Assembly (NCBI RefSeq): GCF_014635025.1
Contig: NZ_BMCE01000001.1
Span: 558,001-622,000 of the forward strand
Direction of reading: 5' to 3'
Length of the DNA: 64,000 nt
Origin: Fictibacillus barbaricus
GTDB taxonomy: Bacteria; Bacillota; Bacilli; Bacillales; Fictibacillaceae
Positions 43,772-51,093 of this stretch are shown here, in pieces (the first letter of the stretch is position 1; the number at the start of each line of letters is the position of its first letter). The translations under genes were made by a program, and so were the position numbers. The notes under the pieces were generated by a model that had not been told where the DNA came from, did no database searches, and saw nothing but the letters and a program-made list of their open reading frames with translations.

Positions 43772-44162
43772 ATGAAACAAACGGTTGTCATTAAATGGTC
43801 CGGTCCATATACATTAGAAAATCTACATAAAAAGGTATGGAAACAAAGAAACACTTCTATATATAGGTAAAACTCAAAGAAGTATCTTACAGAGAATAAA
43901 AGAAAACGAAAAGGACTGGCTATTTAATGTTAGAGGTCAGATCTTGATTAGAGTGGGTACTCTTGTGTATTTCACTGAAAATCGTTTCTCTTCTAAACGA
44001 TTAAGGGACGTGGAAGCTTTACTAATTACATGGAATTATCCACCAGAAAACACATCATGTGTAGTTTATTATAGAGGGAGATTTAATCTTAAAATCATTA
44101 ACATTGGAAGAAGGGGCTTAATTGATAGGCATGTAAATGCTGAAGATTTAATATGGGCATAA
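43772..44162 (+). pseudogene. Frameshifted GIY-YIG nuclease-like gene
   Basis: The ATG at 43772, after AGGGGAGA, encodes MKQTVVIKWSGPYTLENLHK and runs to a stop at 43868. The next frame continues with TLLYIGKTQRSILQRI, VRGQILIRVGTL, RLRDVEALLITW and INIGRRGLIDRH to 44162. Together they make a GIY-YIG-type domain (GPYTLEN..LLYIGKTQRS, R, E). Removing one A from AGAAACAC near 43846 joins the frames. It could be an orphan toxin module of the RHS system or a cassette gene. Confidence 0.7.
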
Positions 44163-44196
44163 AATCTAATAAAGGCTACCAAATATGTTTTTTCAG

Positions 44197-44224
44197 AAGA
44201 ACTCACTATTTTTGAGTTCTTTTT
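44197..44224 (+). terminator. Intrinsic terminator
   Basis: The stem AGAACTCA/TGAGTTCT is followed by TTTTAATTT just before site 35. Confidence 0.75.
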
Positions 44225-44231
44225 AATTTCC

Positions 44232-44263
44232 TTATTCCACAAACGGGCCATATTCTTGAGAAG
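44232..44263 (+). repeat. Array site 35 (short form)
   Basis: TTATTCCACAAACGGGCC with ATATTCTTGAGAAG is a compact site with a degenerate right arm. Confidence 0.75.
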
Positions 44264-44391
44264 AGAAGGAATTATTAGAAAGTGATTCAAAGCTCTAAGG
44301 TTTTCCATGGGAGTGGAAAAAATATTAAAAAAATGGGGTGAAGTTATATAATTAAAACGACAAAATATTTAATACTTAAGGAGTATTGCAA

Positions 44392-45261
44392 ATGAGCATA
44401 TCCGAAAGAACTATAACTAATTTAGTAACACTTGAAGAACGAGATATTCCAGGATTAATTGCGCTTTCAGCATCAATTGGATGGGATTATGATAAAGAAG
44501 AAATTCATACAGTAATGTCATCTGGAAAAGTTTACGGGCATAAGAATGAAGAGGGTAAAATTGTATCTAGTGCAGCAATTATTCCGTATGGATTAAGTGT
44601 AGCATCTATTGGTATGGTCATTGTTCATCAAGATTACAGAGGTATAGGACTTGGAAGAAAAGTAACACAAAAGTGTTTAGACTCTGTTTCTTGCGCTAAA
44701 ATGGTTATGCTAATTGCAACAGATGAAGGAAAACCAATGTATGAGAGTATGGGGTTTAGAACTGCAGATAGTGTTCATAAATATCTTTGTGATAACTATC
44801 TTTCTATGAGATCAACCGATGCATTGAATATTGAAATCATTCCGATGCGTAAGGAAGATTTATCTCAAGTTACAAAGTTAGATAAGGATGCATTTGGAGA
44901 AGAAAGAAGAACCTTTTTGATCAACCGGATTAGCCAAGCAAAAGAGTCTCTAGTTGTCAAAAGTCTAGATGGAACTATCATAGGTTTTGGTTTGTCTATT
45001 TTAGGACCTATGAATCTTATACTTGGCCCCATTGTAGCACCTGATCATCATACAGCGTCTTTATTAATTGATAAATTAGCTAACAATCATCAAGGTAAAT
45101 TAAGAATCGATATTCCTTCAGGGAATGAAGATTTTATGTTCCATTTAGAAAAATGTGGATTTGGAAAAGTAAGTCGACCGCCTATAATGATTAAAAATTC
45201 AAAGCAATTACCACCACGTAATAAAACATTATATGGAATAGCTGCACAGATTTTTGGATGA
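44392..45261 (+). CDS. Tandem GNAT acetyltransferase
   Basis: The 289-residue protein has two GNAT-like halves. The first is complete: VIVHQDYRGIGLGRKVTQ (motif A, near residues 82-99) and MYESMGFRTADSV. The second half (PMRKEDLSQVTKLDKDAFGE... HLEKCGFGKVSRPP) is a degenerate GNAT/SCP2-like domain. This matches the GNAT_acetyltr_2-type two-domain proteins of Bacilli. The acceptor is unknown. The ATG at 44392 follows AAGGAG by 8 bases. Confidence 0.85.
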   Translation: MSISERTITNLVTLEERDIPGLIALSASIGWDYDKEEIHTVMSSGKVYGHKNEEGKIVSSAAIIPYGLSVASIGMVIVHQDYRGIGLGRKVTQKCLDSVSCAKMVMLIATDEGKPMYESMGFRTADSVHKYLCDNYLSMRSTDALNIEIIPMRKEDLSQVTKLDKDAFGEERRTFLINRISQAKESLVVKSLDGTIIGFGLSILGPMNLILGPIVAPDHHTASLLIDKLANNHQGKLRIDIPSGNEDFMFHLEKCGFGKVSRPPIMIKNSKQLPPRNKTLYGIAAQIFG

Positions 45262-45302
45262 TTTTGTTCTTCAGTAAAACCAAAGACAATAAAAGCTCAT
45301 GT

Positions 45303-45360
45303 GTTATTCAAGAAAAGGGTGCATTTCTTCAAGAAGGAGAAGTGCTCTTTTTTATGGAAT
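45303..45360 (+). repeat. Array site 36
   Basis: The left arm TGTTATTCAAGAAAAGGGTGC is mutated in the AACAAACG part. The hairpin and T-run are consensus and end ATGGAAT. Confidence 0.85.
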
Positions 45361-45510
45361 TAAATAAGATAATTCAGCCGTAGCAAAAAAAATAAATAAG
45401 GACATAAACTAGAAGACGTAAAAACTATTTCATATCTTCAATTTGTTATTGATAGCTTCACAAATTAAGTAGAAATTATAAAAAAGAGAAGTTTTGAGCC
45501 GGAGGGGAAA

Positions 45511-46602
45511 ATGCCACATAAAAAAGTAGTTTGGCTAGAGTTGTTTAATGATTTAATATTTGTAGCGGCTATTGCAAAGGTCACGCATATTTTACTGCAT
45601 GTAGAAAAAGGAATTATTCCCTCTGGTTATTTGATTAAATTTATTTTAATCTTTGTGCCAATTTGGTGGGCTTGGGTTGGGCAGACATTGTATATTAACC
45701 GATATGGTGACGATAGTCTTTTACAACGGGTATTCCTGATCATACAGATGATCTTTATTATCTTGATGACTGCCAGTTTATCCGTTGATTTTGATCCTTA
45801 TTATTTACCTTTTCTTGCTGGATATTTAGGCATTCGTTTTGTAACGGCATTTCAATATTTAATATCTGTTCGAAGAGAAAAAGGGGATAGGAAAAGGGTA
45901 GCCCAATTTTTAGGAAAAGGGTTCTTAGTAGGAGCGCTTATATCATTATGCTCTATTATTTTTGATGAATGGGTGAGATACCTGGTGTTGTATTTGGGGA
46001 TAGCAATCGATACAATCATTCCACTTATGGGACATAAATATCTGAAGAGAGTACCCATAAATACTCCCCATCTTCTAGAAAGGTTCGGTTTATTAACTCT
46101 AATTTTATTTGGTGAGTTCATTGTAAGTATTATAGCGATCGTAAATGTGAAGGAGAGTATCCTTCCAGGTATAACGGCGTTACTGGCCTCATTTATTTTG
46201 GTTATCGCTCTATGGTGGCAGTATTTCGACAACTTGGAGAAAAAAATTAATAAAGAAAGCAGAACTTCGGGTCAAATCATTATTTATGGCCATCTAATCA
46301 TTTACATGTCATTAAGCATACTCGCATCTACCATCCAACTGTCTCATATTTATGAAGTCGATACCATCTTTTTAGTAAACCTTTCTTTTGCTGCAAGCCT
46401 TATTTATTTTGGAGGAACAAGTATAGTTTTTCATAAGTACCGTTTTAAAGAAGATCGTTTAGGGTTTCCGCATTTAACCCTATTTTTGGGGATAATCTTT
46501 TTATTTTGGTCAACCAGTTTACTTATACCAATAAGTGGTCTCATCATATTAGTTGAAATGGCATTATTCTTTATTGTTTTTGCGTTTATAACCGTTAAAT
46601 AG
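45511..46602 (+). CDS. ltrA: LtrA family membrane protein (low temperature requirement protein A)
   Basis: The 363-residue protein has about ten hydrophobic segments and begins KVVWLELFNDLIFVAAIAKV, the typical LtrA N terminus, followed by WWAWVGQTLYINRYG and LTLILFGEFIVSIIAI. LtrA was named from a Listeria mutant unable to grow in the cold; the molecular role is unknown. The ATG follows CGGAGGGG. The frame is intact. It is a rather large membrane cassette between sites 36 and 37. Confidence 0.85.
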   Translation: MPHKKVVWLELFNDLIFVAAIAKVTHILLHVEKGIIPSGYLIKFILIFVPIWWAWVGQTLYINRYGDDSLLQRVFLIIQMIFIILMTASLSVDFDPYYLPFLAGYLGIRFVTAFQYLISVRREKGDRKRVAQFLGKGFLVGALISLCSIIFDEWVRYLVLYLGIAIDTIIPLMGHKYLKRVPINTPHLLERFGLLTLILFGEFIVSIIAIVNVKESILPGITALLASFILVIALWWQYFDNLEKKINKESRTSGQIIIYGHLIIYMSLSILASTIQLSHIYEVDTIFLVNLSFAASLIYFGGTSIVFHKYRFKEDRLGFPHLTLFLGIIFLFWSTSLLIPISGLIILVEMALFFIVFAFITVK

Positions 46603-46680
46603 TATTTACCAATTGTTTTGTTTATTCCAAGACCCGCTTTTCCAAAACAATGATTATAAGTGGTTAGGTACAACAAGCAA

Positions 46681-46730
46681 GTTATTCCACAATCGGGTGC
46701 ATTTCTTTAAGAAGGAGAAGTGCTCTTTCT
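46681..46730 (+). repeat. Array site 37
   Basis: The left arm GTTATTCCACAATCGGGTGC, consensus hairpin and CTCTTTC are present. No right arm. Confidence 0.9.
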
Positions 46731-46779
46731 AAGGCATGATTATTATGGAAATTAACCCCTTATTAAGGAGCTTGTTTTT

Positions 46780-47081
46780 ATGAACTCTATTAGAGTGATA
46801 TTTTCATCTAAGTGGTTTGGCTATCCTTTAATTTTTGGTCTTCTTTTGGGGCTTACTATAAATACTCGATAATTAAGATCGTAATATTTACTGTTTTAGT
46901 GGCATTCTTATTTTCTATATTGCCTACAACTATAAATACAATAGCTAATGAATATGTGAATCCTAAAGACTTTACAGTTGATTGGCTATCAAATAATGGT
47001 GACCCATTTGAACTATTTGAAATAATTAGTGGAATGCCATACTATCCAATCGGAATTGATGATAACGGAGAATATTGTTAA
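46780..47081 (+). pseudogene. Frameshifted small membrane protein gene
   Basis: The ATG at 46780, with AAGGAG upstream, encodes MNSIRVIFSSKWFGYPLIFG and stops at about 46872. Another frame takes over with YSIIKIVIFTVLVAFLFSIL and continues to 47081, ending YPIGIDDNGEYC. The join near 46855 needs one base change. The product would be a ~100-residue two-pass membrane protein. No family recognised. The stop abuts site 38. Confidence 0.65.
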
Positions 47082-47083
47082 TA

Positions 47084-47110
47084 GTCTCAAACGGGTGCAT
47101 TTCTTGAATA
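47084..47110 (+). repeat. Array site 38 (5' half)
   Basis: The left arm AGTCTCAAACGGGTGCATTT starts 3 bases after the stop. The rest is replaced. Confidence 0.7.
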
Positions 47111-47126
47111 GAATAGACATAAAAAG

Positions 47127-47152
47127 AGCAGTCAACAGGATCTCTGACTGCC
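47127..47152. terminator. Hairpin after site 38
   Basis: The stem AGCAGTCA/TGACTGC is related to the AGCAGTCGG hairpin at 47202. Confidence 0.5.
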
Positions 47153-47201
47153 TATTTACATAGGGGTTTCAAATATAACATACGATTTTCAAGCAAGAAA
47201 G

Positions 47202-47231
47202 AGCAGTCGGACTTATAATCCGACTGTTTTT
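47202..47231. terminator. Intrinsic terminator between convergent genes
   Basis: The stem AGCAGTCGGA/TCCGACTG is followed by TTTTTG. Confidence 0.75.
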
Positions 47232-47281
47232 GTTTATACAATTAGTTATTTGTGAACATGACAAAAAGCATAAGTGGTCTC

Positions 47282-47533
47282 CTAAAGGCTATTTAGTGGA
47301 GAAATAATCTCCGCAAAATCATTTTTTGGGGTATTAACCAAAGTTGAGACTGGATAACTCTCCATTTCCTCCGCAGGATACATATTAAAGGAGTCTTCAT
47401 GAAGAGAAACAATGGTAAGGATTTGGGTTCCATGCGCAATATTATATCGGGGAGAAAGTTCACCTAAGAATTCAATGGCAAATGAATCTTGTAGCTGGTT
47501 TAAGTCTTCAGTTAAGCTGTACCTTCCGCACAT
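47282..47533 (-). pseudogene. SRAP (YedK/HMCES) gene with internal in-frame deletion
   Basis: The 83-codon frame joins a normal SRAP N terminus (MCGRYSLTEDLNQLQ..SPRYNIAHG, with catalytic Cys2) to the normal SRAP C terminus (MYPAEEMESYPVSTLVN..). The central ~130 residues, containing the Asn, Glu and His active-site residues, are absent. Full SRAP proteins (about 220 residues) crosslink to abasic sites in single-stranded DNA. The join near residue 48 keeps the frame. The product is probably inactive. A good ribosome site (GAGGTGAT) remains. Confidence 0.8.
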
Positions 47534-47596
47534 AAAGAATCACCTCAAAATAATAATTTCCCTAAAAAGATTTCATTAATCATTTCTTTATTAAAC

Positions 47597-47630
47597 AAAA
47601 AAGCCAGAACATTAAGCTCCGGCGTCTTTT
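47597..47630 (-). terminator. Terminator of the chemotaxis receptor gene
   Basis: The minus-strand stem GCCGGAGC/(G)TTCTGGC is followed by TTTTTTG. Confidence 0.7.
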
Positions 47631-47635
47631 CTTAA

Positions 47636-49384
47636 CTACACTTTAAATTGTTCATTGAGTTGCTTTAACTCATCTGATAATTCCATTAGTTCTTTTGCTT
47701 GGCCATTAATTTCATCAGTAGCGGCACTCATTTGTTGAGTTGAGGCGGATACTTCCTCAATGCCCGCTGAGTTTTCTTCAGAAACAGCAGCTATTTCTTC
47801 AATATCGTTCTTTATGCTATCTTGTCTATTTAAGACATTTTCAAGTTGAACAGCCATTTGATCTATAAGAATATTCATTGACTGTATAGTATCTGAAATA
47901 TCGCTGAACGTTGCTCCAGTTTCATTCAATGTAGATCTACCATCTGTTGTAATGGTTAAACTATTGTTTAACATAACGACCATTTCTTTAGAACTACCGT
48001 TTACCTTGTTTACAATACCATTAATCTCTCTAACAGAAGTGGATACTTGTTCAGCAAGCTTTCTTACCTCATCGGCAACTACCGCGAAACCTCTTCCGTG
48101 TTCTCCAGCACGAGCTGCTTCTATTGCAGCATTTAAAGCTAGAAGATTTGTTTGGTCTGCAATTTCACTAATAAACGTGACAAGATCTGTTACTTTATTT
48201 GTATTCCTTTCTAACTCATTCATTCGAGTTACGGCTTGTTCAACTGTTTCATAGATTTTTTCCATACCCTGCTTAGAGGAATCCATTAATTTCGAACCAA
48301 TTTCCGTTTTATCAGAGATCTGAAGAGAAGAGTCTTTTACTTGTTGGCCATGCTCATTGGTTGCCTGAATTAAATCAGAGAACTCATTCATTTTGTCTAA
48401 CATGGCAGCTGTACTCGTTGCTTGTGTTTCCGCACCAGATGCCATTTCTTCCATAGTCGTTGCAACTTGATTAGACCCCTCATTAACCTCTGAAGAAGTT
48501 TGATTTAAACGATTACTTTGTTCATTAACCTGGATAGAGAGGGATTGAATTTTACCTACCATTGTTTCAAGTGTACCTGTCATGCTTTGCATCACTTGTC
48601 CCAGTTGACTGATTTCATCTTTAGATTTCAAGTTCAATTCAGAAACAGCGGTCTTTGCTGATTTGATATCACCTTCAGAGATCAGTGTTGCTACTTCACT
48701 TAAGCTGGTTAAAGGGCCCAGCTTCTTCTTTAAGAAGATATTTAGTAAGACTAAAACTACTCCTAAAGAAACTATAGATATTATTAAGAAAATAGGTAAT
48801 GAGTTTTTGAGTACATGATTGGAAATCGAATTTACATCAGAGGCATCAATATCAATACCGATTATGCCTATAACTTTTCCATTCTTATCTTTTAATGGAG
48901 CAAAAGCGCTTAAGTAATCCCCGTATTCAGGGTCATGTACGATCTGAGTGCTGCTTGTTCCTCCTTTTAAAGCGGGTGCTACATCTTCAAAAGTAGTTGA
49001 TGTTGTATTTGAGCCAATTTCACTTGCTACTTCTGAGTCTTCTGGTTGCCCATCTACCATTATTTTTACTTTGTTATCTTCATCAACAAGCAATGTATAC
49101 AGGTAAAGTGCCCCGACTTTCTCTCTAAAATCATTAAGATGATCCCGGATTTTCCAATAATCATCATTGGAATCCGGATTAGATAAGAAAGCTTTATAAT
49201 CCTCAGGATCAATACTTTCTGCAACCCTGCTTGCGTGTAATATGCTGGTCCCCTGAATAGTTTCTTCAGCAGAAGAAATTGTATTGAAATATAAAAATCC
49301 ACTATTCATGCTAAATATAATTCCCATTACAATTAATAGGAATATAGATAGGGATTTTCTTAAAGATTTAACTCGTTTTATCAA
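47636..49384 (-). CDS. Methyl-accepting chemotaxis protein
   Basis: The 582-residue receptor has a first membrane segment ([22 protein letters not shown]) and an extracellular ~150-residue sensor with PAS/CACHE-like strands ([20 protein letters not shown]). A second membrane segment ([19 protein letters not shown]), a HAMP region and the signalling hairpin follow, with the invariant tip near [20 protein letters not shown]. It senses an unknown ligand and controls CheA. The TTG start at 49384 has AAGGGGGA upstream; the longer frame lacks a ribosome site and would cross the promoter. Confidence 0.9.
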   Translation of the reverse strand: MIKRVKSLRKSLSIFLLIVMGIIFSMNSGFLYFNTISSAEETIQGTSILHASRVAESIDPEDYKAFLSNPDSNDDYWKIRDHLNDFREKVGALYLYTLLVDEDNKVKIMVDGQPEDSEVASEIGSNTTSTTFEDVAPALKGGTSSTQIVHDPEYGDYLSAFAPLKDKNGKVIGIIGIDIDASDVNSISNHVLKNSLPIFLIISIVSLGVVLVLLNIFLKKKLGPLTSLSEVATLISEGDIKSAKTAVSELNLKSKDEISQLGQVMQSMTGTLETMVGKIQSLSIQVNEQSNRLNQTSSEVNEGSNQVATTMEEMASGAETQATSTAAMLDKMNEFSDLIQATNEHGQQVKDSSLQISDKTEIGSKLMDSSKQGMEKIYETVEQAVTRMNELERNTNKVTDLVTFISEIADQTNLLALNAAIEAARAGEHGRGFAVVADEVRKLAEQVSTSVREINGIVNKVNGSSKEMVVMLNNSLTITTDGRSTLNETGATFSDISDTIQSMNILIDQMAVQLENVLNRQDSIKNDIEEIAAVSEENSAGIEEVSASTQQMSAATDEINGQAKELMELSDELKQLNEQFKV

Positions 49385-49420
49385 CGTTACTTCCCCCTTA
49401 AACAATAAAATACAACGTTT

Positions 49421-49447
49421 ATATCGGAGGGCTTTATAAAACATTTA
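49421..49447 (-). promoter_or_regulatory. Sigma-D-type promoter of the chemotaxis receptor gene
   Basis: Reading the minus strand, TAAA is followed after exactly 15 bases by TCCGATAT. That differs from the B. subtilis sigma-D consensus (TAAA-N15-GCCGATAT) by one base. It lies 37 bases before the TTG start. Confidence 0.7.
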
Positions 49448-49504
49448 CTGGTTTATATTTACAAAAATTGCTTATGGGATAAAAATATTTCGTTAAAGTT
49501 TTGC

Positions 49505-49806
49505 CATAAAAAAGCCCAGGTAATTAACCCGGGTAAAAAGGTAAGTTTGGTAGAGGTAATATTAATTATTACTTCAATACATAGCGTTTAATCAAAAAAA
49601 GCAAAAATGGACAAATTATATCTGCTTCATTTCACTAATTATTTTCCATTGGTTTCCTAAAGAACACTCATATTTGTTTGTTACATGTCTTTAGGTAATG
49701 GTTTTATTGACCATTATGAAGAAACAAATAATAAAAGAAGAAACTCCTTATTTAGAAGGTACAACCAACACTTTAATCATTGAAATTACTATTTTAAACA
49801 ATGTGT
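49505..49806. other. Intergenic stretch without gene
   Basis: A hairpin CCCAGGTAATTAACCCGGG at about 49513 is flanked by an A-run, so it would terminate minus-strand transcripts coming from the right. No gene is left there. Nothing else identifiable. Confidence 0.4.
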
Positions 49807-49864
49807 TCGTTCAACAATCAGGTACATTTCTTCACGAAGGATGAATGCACCTTATTATTGAAAT
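49807..49864 (+). repeat. Array site 39
   Basis: The left arm TCGTTCAACAATCAGGTAC, hairpin with ATGCACC, and TTATTATTGAAAT are present. Confidence 0.85.
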
Positions 49865-49901
49865 AGAGAAAAGTATAATTACTATTTAGGAGAGAAATGT
49901 T

Positions 49902-50180
49902 TTGACTTTTGAGCTTCAGCCAACCAAAGAAATAATTATAAATAAGTTACAGAATGTACTAACCAATAAGATGACTAGAGAAGAGTTCGATTTGTGGGCA
50001 TACAAATGGGTAGAAAATTTTGATTGTAGAGATCGTTTATCCCCCGAGGAAGATAAATTACATAGTTATTTAATAGAATTAATGGCTATTGATTTAGAGA
50101 TTGAAAAGGGCATTTATTTTCATAAAGACATTGAGATTAAGGATTGGATACAAAAAATTAATAATGGAGAACTATTATAA
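49902..50180 (+). CDS. Hypothetical cassette protein, immunity-like size
   Basis: The 92-residue helical acidic protein uses a TTG start with AGGAGA 8 bases upstream. The motif MTREEFDLWAYKWVEN, then DIEIKDWIQKINNG at the end, is similar in style to the protein at 4479 (YEFSKWCDNL ... KWIQDWVKEI). They may be distant relatives. Function unknown. The stop lies 6 bases before site 40. Confidence 0.6.
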   Translation: MTFELQPTKEIIINKLQNVLTNKMTREEFDLWAYKWVENFDCRDRLSPEEDKLHSYLIELMAIDLEIEKGIYFHKDIEIKDWIQKINNGELL

Positions 50181-50186
50181 TTTCTT

Positions 50187-50240
50187 TGATTCCAAATCGG
50201 GTGCATTTTTTCAAGAAGGAGAAGTGAATTTTTTTGATTA
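50187..50240 (+). repeat. Array site 40
   Basis: The left arm TTTGATTCCAAATCGGGTGC, hairpin and T-run, then GATTAAAAG, are present. Confidence 0.85.
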
Positions 50241-50352
50241 AAAGCACACCTTAAGAGGTTTTTTTAAGTTCTAATTTACAACTATTAAACTAGGTATATA
50301 TCTTTCTCCTATGGGAAAACCTAAGAAAAAAGTGTTCCTGGGAGGATGTATC

Positions 50353-50688
50353 ATGGAAGCGTTATTAGCTAGATTTTCTACCTATCAATTGAATCATCCT
50401 GATTTTGAATTGTTTTTGGAAAAACAAATTAAGGCGAGGTTAGGGTTAACGGCTAAGGTGAAATTAGAGAAGTTGATAATGGTAAGCGACAGATGTTATG
50501 TAACACTACCTAAACATCAAAATTCATCTAAAACAGTTAGAGAACTTAAGAAACTTTTCGGAAACTCAAATGATGATGAGTTCACTGAGAACATGGTAGA
50601 GTATTTCTTCGGACAAGGTTCTTTCCAAAGCATTTACATTATCAATGAAGCGGAATATAACGTACTAATTCATGTTCCTTTAAATTGA
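50353..50688 (+). CDS. Hypothetical cassette protein
   Basis: The 111-residue soluble protein starts MEALLARFSTYQLNHPDFEL. GGGAGG lies 9 bases before this ATG, whereas the ATG at 50311 has none. A DUF-type alpha/beta composition is suggested, but no family is recognised. The end (YIINEAEYNVLIHVPLN) is intact. Confidence 0.55.
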   Translation: MEALLARFSTYQLNHPDFELFLEKQIKARLGLTAKVKLEKLIMVSDRCYVTLPKHQNSSKTVRELKKLFGNSNDDEFTENMVEYFFGQGSFQSIYIINEAEYNVLIHVPLN

Positions 50689-50743
50689 TAAAATAAGTAA
50701 AAAATGAGCACTTTATAGGATCTTTTTTCATCTAAATAGGGGG

Positions 50744-50790
50744 TTATCTCAATAAATGCGATATCCCTTTTCCTATTAGATTGTTGACCA
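50744..50790 (+). repeat. Array site 41 (degenerate)
   Basis: TTATCTCAATAAATGCGATA is followed by the right arm TTAGATTGTTGACC. It corresponds to the 3' part of site 28. Confidence 0.55.
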
Positions 50791-50848
50791 AATCTGGTAT
50801 ACCGTTTTACCTTCATGCCCAAACTAGAATCAAGTTTAATTGTTTCAT
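50757..50848 (+). repeat. 90-bp sequence duplicated from the site-28 region
   Basis: It matches 30961-31048 (ATATCCC..., CCGTTTTACCTTCATGCCC, AGAATCAAGTTTAATTG). After this the sequence diverges and no GNAT remnant follows. The rest of 50850-50980 holds no credible gene. Confidence 0.8.
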
Positions 50849-50982
50849 AACTGAGGAGAAGAGAAGGTGGGGTTCACCACTGACGCTGAAAACTTATGGC
50901 TTTCAGTTAAATGAGGTTCTTATGGCTCTCTTAATTAATAAAAAATCGGATTCACGTGTAGGTAGAATTTGTAGGGGATTGA

Positions 50983-51010
50983 CTTATTCAACAATCGGGT
51001 GCGTTTTATC
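50983..51010 (+). repeat. Array site 42 (last recognisable copy)
   Basis: The left arm CTTATTCAACAATCGGGTGCG is present without the usual hairpin. An AGCTGCC/GGCAGCT terminator follows at 51019. Confidence 0.75.
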
Positions 51011-51018
51011 AAAGGTTA

Positions 51019-51042
51019 GAGCTGCCAAAACAGGCAGCTTTT
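51019..51042 (+). terminator. AGCTGCC/GGCAGCT hairpin terminator
   Basis: The stem AGCTGCC..GGCAGCT with TTTTC is the same as those next to the short-form sites, but here it lies after the left arm. Confidence 0.75.
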
Positions 51043-51093
51043 CTAATTTAAAAATGTTATAAGCAAACAATGTTTAACCTTGACTACATGATA

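Larger units (their letters stand above)
3340..51010 (+). mobile_element. Integron-like gene-cassette array
   Basis: About 42 copies of one palindromic repeat family separate single genes over 47 kb. All copies have the same orientation, and almost all genes point the same way with their stop codons directly before a repeat. Left-arm ends (ATTCAAC) and right-arm ends (GTTGAAT) fit the attC core consensus RYYYAAC / GTTRRRY. The gene content is that of a cassette array. No integrase, transposase or attI-like site is recognisable in the window. The blocks 35142-44162 and 47282-49384 may be chromosomal or unusually large insertions within the array. The reading as an integron-like recombination system is inferred; the repeat array itself is directly visible. 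Confidence 0.65.

Noticed and set aside
47952-48254. Plus-strand ORF inside the chemotaxis receptor gene
   Set aside because: It is opposite to a well-supported receptor signalling domain and has no start signals.
3340-51010. CRISPR array
   Set aside because: Repeats are separated by 30 bases to more than 9 kb of coding DNA, not by regular short spacers, and no cas genes are seen.
3340-51010. Repeats as simple intrinsic terminators only
   Set aside because: The inner hairpin and T-run fit a terminator, but conserved outer arms, second palindrome, compact forms without T-run and constant orientation need more than termination.
3340-51010. IS200/IS605 or REP/RAYT-type elements
   Set aside because: No TnpA, RAYT or TnpB gene lies in the window, and REP elements do not usually bracket single same-strand genes so regularly. 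It stays a weak alternative.
50781-51062. 93-codon plus-strand ORF
   Set aside because: It crosses array site 42 and the duplicated 90-bp block, lacks a ribosome site, and its sequence is not protein-like.
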